Shown: positions 55,109-59,763 of the stretch, in pieces | How the letters are laid out: each line of letters starts with the position of its first letter | Numbering within the stretch: position 1 is the first letter of the stretch | Origin: Bacteroidales bacterium | GTDB lineage: Bacteria > Bacteroidota > Bacteroidia > Bacteroidales > UBA10428 | NCBI GenBank assembly: GCA_016934055.1 | Contig: JAFGTR010000032.1 | Location: 1 to 59,763 of the forward strand | Length of the DNA: 59,763 nucleotides | Reading direction: 5' to 3' | Translations under genes and position numbers: made by a program | The notes under the pieces: generated by a model | Told to the model about the DNA's origin: nothing | What the model saw: the letters and a program-made list of their open reading frames with translations, nothing else | The model's database searches: none

Positions 55109-55168
55109 GCAACAGATTCTGATATAGCAATACCTTTATTACAAATGGGATATAATCATTGTTATGGA

Positions 55169-55176
55169 CAAAGTTA
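55169..55176 (-). promoter_or_regulatory. Bacteroidetes -7 box (TAACTTTG on the minus strand)
   Basis: On the minus strand the bases read TAACTTTG, about 60 bases upstream of the LytTR start. It matches the same consensus as the 206 box exactly. Confidence 0.45.
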
Positions 55177-55202
55177 TTGATTTTAATATAATTAATGGAT
55201 AG

Positions 55203-55449
55203 TTATTCCTTTAAATTCTTAGTAATCCTCTCCCGCATAATGACTGCTTCATTGTTTCTTATCCTCACGGCATAGACACCCGGCGCAAGATCGGACAAAG
55301 CGGCGTTGTTAAGCTGTATTTCCAGTTTTCCGTGTCCTGCCATAGTATATTCTGAAGCCAATACCTATCTGCCCGTCATGTCAAAAATCCCGACAGTATA
55401 TGCTCCGGCATCAGCCGTCATCAAACCAATGTTTAACCTGTCTGAAAAC
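55203..55449 (-). pseudogene. Remnant of a T9SS C-terminal sorting domain
   Basis: The minus strand reads FSDRLNIGLMTADAGAYTVG then IFDMTGR, an in-frame TAG (55365-55367), and continues VLASEYTMAGHGKLEIQ... to DLAPGVYAVRIRN and a stop at 55203. This matches a type A T9SS sorting domain almost end to end, broken by one stop codon. No upstream secreted-protein sequence is recognisable. It is a fossil of a lost T9SS cargo gene. The rest of the 55109-55566 gap holds nothing else recognisable beyond the LytTR promoter box. Confidence 0.65.
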
Positions 55450-55566
55450 CATTACCATGTGCATTATAAACCTTCATTGCACAGCCAATTATTTTCTTTG
55501 TTATATCAGAATACTTGTATTCTTCCATTTAACAAATATATCAAAGTCTTTCAAAAACATCAGTGT

Positions 55567-57462
55567 TTATCTGCGGTTCAGACTTCCCCACTTCAATCTC
55601 AAACTGTTGCTTACCACGCTTACACTGCTCAGGGCCATGGCAGCACCTGCTATCATCGGGTTCAGCAGGAATCCGGTTATGGGATATAAAAGGCCTGCTG
55701 CAATGGGAATACCAATAATATTATAAATGAACGCCCAGAAAAGGTTTTGTCTTATTATCTTCACTGTTTTCCGGCTTAGCTTAATGGCATCCGGAATTAT
55801 TGTCAGATCGTTGCTTATGATTGTCATTCCGGCTGCATCAATGGCAATGTCTGAACCTTTACCCATGGCAATACTCACATCAGCAGTCGCCAGGGCATGG
55901 CTGTCGTTTATGCCGTCGCCCACCATACCGACTGCCTTTCCCTCTTTTTGCAGGGAGCTTATGAAAGCAGCCTTATCCGCAGGCAACATTTCAGCCCTGA
56001 ATGCTGCCAGTCCTGTTTTTTTTGCTACAGCAACGGCTGTCTGACTGTTGTCACCGGTGAGCATGATAACTTCCAGTCCCATTTGTTTAAGCTCTTCAAT
56101 GGCGTTTACAGAACTCTTTTTGATTTTGTCGGCAACGGATAATACAGCCAGGACTTCATACTGATTGGCGAAATAAATAACCGTGAAGGCCTGTTCTTTC
56201 CATTGCCGGGTTTTTTCATTCAGTCCGTCATTGATAAAAATGTTATTTTCTTTCATCAGGGCTTCACTGCCGGCAAAATATTGTTTCTGTCTGTAAGTTG
56301 CAGTAATGCCCTTTCCGGTTATGCTTCTCACATTCTGCAAAGTAATAATCGAGGCCTTCGGTTTAAGGGCTCTGGTTACGGCTTCAGCCAAAGGGTGTTC
56401 CGATGCATTTTCCAGGCTGTACAGGATGCTTAAGTGTTCATCATTACTTTTATCCCTGAGCCATTCGATTTTTTCCACCGATGGCCTTCCTTCGGTGATG
56501 GTGCCGGTTTTGTCGAGTACAATGGTATTCAGATTACAGGTCTGTTCCAACGCTTCGGCATCTTTTATAAGGATGCTGTTCTCAGCGCCTTTGCCAATGC
56601 CCACCATGATGGCCGTCGGTGTGGCCAGTCCCAGTGCACAGGGACAGGCAATCACCAAAACGGTGACCATGGCCATCAGACCATGAACAATACCATTGTC
56701 TCCACCCAAAATCCACCAGGCAAAAAATACGGCAACAGAAATTAAAATAACCACGGGGACAAAAACAGCGGCGACTTTATCGGCAAGTTTCTGAACCGGG
56801 GCTTTGCTGCCCTGAGCTTCCTGCACACGCTTTATGATAGTGCTTAATAAGGTGTCAGCACCAACTTTTTGAGCTATAAACTGAAAGCTTCCTTTTTGAT
56901 TGATGGTTCCGGCAAGCACATACGATCCTTTCTCCTTGAAAACAGGTACTGGCTCACCGCTGATCATGCTTTCATCAACATAACTGTTGCCCTCTGATAT
57001 CATACCATCTACAGGTATTTTTTCTCCCGGCCTCACCAGTATGACATCATCAGGTTTAACACTTTCAACAGGTAATTCGTCAGCATGTCCGTCAGGGTGA
57101 ATGATCGTTACTTTATTAGGCTGAAGTCCCATGAGTTTTTTAAGGGATGTGGAGGTGCTGGCTTTTGCCCGTTCTTCAAGAAGCCTTCCGGTTAATATGA
57201 AGGTGATCACGATCCCTGCGGCCTCATAATAGACATGAGCGCTCATATTATGGCGGAGCCAGAATTGCGGAAAAAGCGTATTGAAAATACTGAAGATGTA
57301 AGCAATTCCGGTACTCAGGGCCACCAGGGTGTCCATATTGGCATTGCAGTGCCTGGCCTGTTTCAATGCATTCATGAAGAAATCACGTCCCAGCCACAAC
57401 ACCACAGGTGTTGCAAGGGCCCACATGATGTAATTGGCATGGGGTATATCGGTAAACGCCAT
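55567..57462 (-). CDS. copA: Copper-translocating P1B-type ATPase core (CopA-like)
   Basis: From the first ATG the product is 631 aa with no HMA domain. Coding similarity actually extends upstream to about 57531 in this frame ([19 protein letters not shown], part of the first membrane helix), where no start codon exists. Hallmarks are [13 protein letters not shown] in [14 protein letters not shown], the phosphorylated [23 protein letters not shown] and the last helices FIYNIIGIP...[16 protein letters not shown], which carry the YN and MxxSS copper ligands of P1B-1 ATPases. It exports Cu+ using ATP. The missing N-terminal HMA lies in the other frame (57516-57824), joined across an A10 run. Either a frameshift mechanism or a sequencing error separates them. 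Confidence 0.93.
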   Translation of the reverse strand: MAFTDIPHANYIMWALATPVVLWLGRDFFMNALKQARHCNANMDTLVALSTGIAYIFSIFNTLFPQFWLRHNMSAHVYYEAAGIVITFILTGRLLEERAKASTSTSLKKLMGLQPNKVTIIHPDGHADELPVESVKPDDVILVRPGEKIPVDGMISEGNSYVDESMISGEPVPVFKEKGSYVLAGTINQKGSFQFIAQKVGADTLLSTIIKRVQEAQGSKAPVQKLADKVAAVFVPVVILISVAVFFAWWILGGDNGIVHGLMAMVTVLVIACPCALGLATPTAIMVGIGKGAENSILIKDAEALEQTCNLNTIVLDKTGTITEGRPSVEKIEWLRDKSNDEHLSILYSLENASEHPLAEAVTRALKPKASIITLQNVRSITGKGITATYRQKQYFAGSEALMKENNIFINDGLNEKTRQWKEQAFTVIYFANQYEVLAVLSVADKIKKSSVNAIEELKQMGLEVIMLTGDNSQTAVAVAKKTGLAAFRAEMLPADKAAFISSLQKEGKAVGMVGDGINDSHALATADVSIAMGKGSDIAIDAAGMTIISNDLTIIPDAIKLSRKTVKIIRQNLFWAFIYNIIGIPIAAGLLYPITGFLLNPMIAGAAMALSSVSVVSNSLRLKWGSLNRR

Positions 57463-57515
57463 GCTAATGAAAAGGAGCGGGATGGCCAGTATGACCGCCA
57501 GGATAGTTCTGCGCT

Positions 57516-57824
57516 TTAATGACCTGAATTTTTTTTTTGCTTTTCTTCAAGTTCATCTTTAGCAGTTTTCGATTCATCGGTAATCATATCGTATCCGATT
57601 GACTGAACACGTTCTTTTAGTTGCTGGGGATGGACAACAGCAGGATTATATTCTACCTGTGCTGTTTGAGTGGCAAAATTAATGGTGGCTTTGCTCACAC
57701 CGGGCTGATGGTTAAGGGTGGCTTCAACGCTCGCTGCGCATGAAGCACAACTCATGCCCGTTACTGGGAATTGTTTTTTAACAATTGTCAGATCATCACC
57801 TGTTTTGCTTATACCTGTTTGCAT
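57516..57824 (-). CDS. copA: HMA copper-binding domain (N-terminal part of CopA, in the zero frame)
   Basis: The product is 102 aa from the ATG at 57824; upstream in-frame codons offer only a poorer TTG start. It has a ferredoxin-like HMA fold with the metal site GMSCASC near residue 25 and continues into a charged helix ([15 protein letters not shown]). It then meets an A10 run and stops at TAA 57516-57518, while the ATPase core continues in the other frame. Alone it resembles a CopZ-like copper chaperone; joined, it is the N-terminal domain of CopA. The start is 78 bases after the AraC gene ends. Confidence 0.85.
   Translation of the reverse strand: MQTGISKTGDDLTIVKKQFPVTGMSCASCAASVEATLNHQPGVSKATINFATQTAQVEYNPAVVHPQQLKERVQSIGYDMITDESKTAKDELEEKQKKNSGH
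57531..57537 (-). promoter_or_regulatory. Candidate -1 frameshift slippery heptamer (A AAA AAA)
   Basis: In the HMA frame the codons are CAA AAA AAA AAT, giving the classical heptamer A AAA AAA inside a run of ten A's (57529-57538). A -1 slip places the ribosome in the frame AAA TTC AGG, which continues into the ATPase. The zero-frame stop (57516-57518) lies 12 bases beyond the heptamer. An extra A made by RNA polymerase slippage would have the same effect. Confidence 0.55.
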
Positions 57825-57901
57825 AACTTTGTTGTTTGATTCGCACCAGGCAAAGATCAAGTGTTTTTAAAAATAATATGTTACAGAATGATGGTTATGA
57901 T

Positions 57902-58483
57902 TTATACTTTATTGAAAGGCTGTTTTAACGTGTCCAGAGGTTTCCTTTTGCCATCATGATTTTGCCTGAACCGGCTTGGTGTCTGACCAGTGACTTTTTT
58001 AAACTGACTGCTCAGGTAGGCAACGCTGCTGTATCCAAGCCTGTATGAAATTTCTGACAGCGAAAGCTCATTATAAACCAGCAACTCTTTTACTTTCTCA
58101 ATCTTTTGCAGGATAAAAAACTGTTCTATTGTAATGCTTTCAACAGCTGAGAATAATTTTGAAAGAGTTGAATACTCTTTATGCATATAATCAGACAGGT
58201 AACTGACCAGGCTAAAATGTTCGTCAATCGCTTCTTCCCGGATTAATGCGATCAATCCTGTTTTAATGCGTTCAATGATTATTTTCCGGGCGTCATCCAG
58301 TATTTCAAATCCCAATGCCTTTAATGAGGCATCAAGTTGCGTCATTTGCCCCGGGGTGGGCGGTCTGTCTGTTTCAACGAAACCGAGTTCAACACGCACC
58401 GGTTTTATTCCCAGCTTTTCAAATTCTTGTCGCACAACCATTATACAACGATTGCACACCATATTTTTAACAGCGATTCTCAT
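57902..58483 (-). CDS. AraC-family regulator with an N-terminal HMA-like CxxC domain
   Basis: The product is 193 aa. Residues 1-~65 resemble an HMA-type ferredoxin-like fold: VKNMVCNRCIMVV carries CxxC at C10/C13, and the spacing of strands and helices (VRVELGFVE) is that of a metallochaperone. Residues ~95-190 form the two helix-turn-helix AraC DNA-binding domain (LSLSEISYRLGYSSVAYLSSQFKKVTGQTPSRFR). Its stop is 78 bases before the HMA/copA start on the same strand. It is likely a copper- or metal-responsive activator of the downstream pump. A 14-base dyad (CATATT/AATATG) lies immediately upstream of its start. Confidence 0.88.
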   Translation of the reverse strand: MRIAVKNMVCNRCIMVVRQEFEKLGIKPVRVELGFVETDRPPTPGQMTQLDASLKALGFEILDDARKIIIERIKTGLIALIREEAIDEHFSLVSYLSDYMHKEYSTLSKLFSAVESITIEQFFILQKIEKVKELLVYNELSLSEISYRLGYSSVAYLSSQFKKVTGQTPSRFRQNHDGKRKPLDTLKQPFNKV

Positions 58484-58485
58484 AT

Positions 58486-58499
58486 CATATTCAAATATG
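58486..58499. promoter_or_regulatory. Perfect short dyad upstream of the AraC gene
   Basis: CATATTCAAATATG is a 6-2-6 perfect dyad ending three bases before the regulator's start. It could be an operator for autoregulation, but such AT-rich dyads occur by chance. Confidence 0.25.
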
Positions 58500-58749
58500 T
58501 TAAAAATTTATTCAGCGTTATATAAAGAGTAAAACAAATCATGAGCCAAACATAGAATTACTTTACAGATAACAAAGAAACCCATTGAAAGGATCACATC
58601 AGAACGGCGTATTATAATATATTATCATTTAAAAGGATAAAGAGAAAGCAATCGATTTAATTTCACCGCCGAAGGTTACTGTTCTCTTTCTCTTTTTGGC
58701 TATAAATAACAAAAAGCCTGTATGAGTTACCCTGGCAGAGTGCAGCAGG

Positions 58750-59763
58750 CTAATTCCTAAAAATCCCCGTCCTGTTCATGAATTGTTTTTGCCCCTCTGT
58801 CTTGCGGATGGTGAGTGTGCCCGTTATTTCAGGCCCTTCTTTCAGGGTCTTTTCACTGATGCGGACTGTTTCCCTTGGTCCTCTGTCTTTGTTGAGGTTC
58901 CACATGTATTCGCCTTCTGCATCCATATATATTCTTTTCATGGTCAGGATGAGTTCATCACCAACGATTTCTCCTACCAGGTAATCTTCAGTGTTTACAA
59001 TTTTTCTGCCCCAGGATGAGCCGTGAACGATTTGCCAGATACCGTCTGATTCCAGCACGGTAACGTCGTGAAACTCTCCGGCAAGGTAAATATCAACATC
59101 ATATTCCTTCATGGTTTTATAAAATGCGCTCTCTTTCCCATTATTCAGCATCAGCCGGCTGGATGACCGTGATTTGACCTCTCCCCAAACCGGAACATGG
59201 CCCTGGACAATTTTAAATGTTGCATCCCTGTTGGCATTTAATACTTCGGTAAACCATTTCAGTTGTTCTCCGGTTACGTCAACATGCAAAGAGTCGTCAA
59301 TAACCTCAAAGGTCTCAACCGTAATCATCAGCAGATTATCCCGGCGAACATAATAGGCAAGTCCTTTTTTATTTTCAGGGCCGTTTCCGGGCATGTCAAG
59401 CTGTTCACTGTATACTTTCTCAAGCGCTGGTATTAGTTTTACCTTTTCAGGTGGCCAGGGGTCGTCTCCCAGTTCGTGGTCTCCTACTGCAGTATAGTAT
59501 TTCAATCCATGCTCCTGCATTCGCCTTACCCAGCCTGAATAATATATTGTACCCATGTGCTCAACGCATTGAGGACTGTTCCACCAGTGTCCGTTAACAA
59601 GGTCGCCGGCAATCATTACAAAGGCTGGCTCTTCCGCCTTTACATGGTCAAGGAAATAATGAATGGCCGTATCATAGCCCGGCCATGGATGAGGTATGTC
59701 GAAGTTGAAAAAGTCAGGAAAGCTGACAAATTTCAGCGTCTTCTTTTCAGACTTCTCCGGTTG
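58750..59763 (-). CDS. Metallophosphoesterase, truncated at the window edge
   Basis: The 5' end is outside the window. The reading frame is open to the last base, so the ATG at 59616 is internal; the upstream residues include FVSFPDFFNFDIPHPWPGYD. Motifs of a calcineurin-like phosphoesterase are D in SFPDFFNFD, IAGDLVNGHWW, the histidine motif AVGDHELGDDPW, QGHVPVW and LAGEFHDVTV. The visible part is 338 aa and ends with a beta-rich tail. It is probably exported, like the related T9SS protein at 17.5 kb, but no sorting domain is at its C-terminus. No other gene adjoins it. Confidence 0.82.
   Translation of the reverse strand, partial: QPEKSEKKTLKFVSFPDFFNFDIPHPWPGYDTAIHYFLDHVKAEEPAFVMIAGDLVNGHWWNSPQCVEHMGTIYYSGWVRRMQEHGLKYYTAVGDHELGDDPWPPEKVKLIPALEKVYSEQLDMPGNGPENKKGLAYYVRRDNLLMITVETFEVIDDSLHVDVTGEQLKWFTEVLNANRDATFKIVQGHVPVWGEVKSRSSSRLMLNNGKESAFYKTMKEYDVDIYLAGEFHDVTVLESDGIWQIVHGSSWGRKIVNTEDYLVGEIVGDELILTMKRIYMDAEGEYMWNLNKDRGPRETVRISEKTLKEGPEITGTLTIRKTEGQKQFMNRTGIFRN

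Noticed and set aside
58680..58760. Hairpin AAGCCTG...CAGGCT near the end of the metallophosphoesterase
   Set aside because: The arms are short and far apart, so it was not called as a terminator.

Overview
The window comes from a member of the Bacteroidota, most likely Bacteroidales or a close relative. Several independent signs support this: C-terminal type IX secretion (T9SS) sorting domains on secreted proteins, a SusC/SusD pair, DUF4249 and DUF5723 family proteins, a short (284 aa) RpoD-type sigma factor, no clear Shine-Dalgarno sites, and several TAnnTTTG promoter boxes of the kind used by the Bacteroidetes primary sigma factor. Intergenic regions carry many small palindromic repeats. 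I saw no rRNA, tRNA, CRISPR array, transposase or prophage gene.

Layout. 0.2-5.4 kb: a small membrane protein, mutL, two rhomboid proteases and a membrane-anchored endonuclease/exonuclease/phosphatase-family protein, all on the + strand. 5.4-7.2 kb (-): a PLP-dependent threonine dehydratase/serine racemase-like enzyme behind a carboxypeptidase-regulatory-like surface protein. 7.4-9.1 kb: a PTPS-family pterin enzyme, yidD, a tiny membrane protein (-) and gmhA. 9.2-17.0 kb: a lipoprotein with a DUF5723 barrel protein, then a 1753-aa T9SS cargo with beta-helix modules. 17.5-19.7 kb (-): a T9SS metallophosphatase. 20.1-22.6 kb: a YifB/ComM ATPase and an ankyrin protein bracketed by repeats. 22.8-27.0 kb (-): a CotH-like kinase fused to a beta-helix, and a bile-acid:sodium symporter-type membrane protein. 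27.2-31.3 kb: a GH28 pectinase-type enzyme, a T9SS protein (-) and a flavodoxin-domain protein. 31.5-37.7 kb: a giant alpha-2-macroglobulin.

38.0-42.9 kb is a SusC/SusD pair closed by a strong terminator. 43.2-50.4 kb is a second outer-membrane operon: an STN-type TonB-dependent receptor, a DUF4249 lipoprotein, a barrel-less protein with MG-like and plug-like regions, and an unknown secreted protein. 50.7-51.8 kb holds an RRM RNA-binding protein translationally coupled to a sigma-70 factor. 51.8-55.1 kb (-) holds a methyltransferase, a B12-binding radical SAM enzyme and a membrane LytTR regulator, suggesting modification of a lipid or secondary metabolite. 55.2-58.5 kb (-) is a copper module: an AraC regulator with an N-terminal CxxC metal-binding-like domain, followed by a CopA-type ATPase whose HMA domain and ATPase core lie in different frames, joined only across an A10 run. 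A partial metallophosphoesterase runs off the right edge.

The most interesting points are the copA slippery site, which may make both an HMA-only chaperone and a full pump; the RRM-sigma pair; the four-gene STN receptor operon; the radical SAM/methyltransferase pair; and the CotH/beta-helix fusion. Two decayed gene remnants (an XRE regulator and a T9SS sorting domain) lie in intergenic DNA. All functions here are read from sequence motifs and remembered family knowledge; no database search was run.
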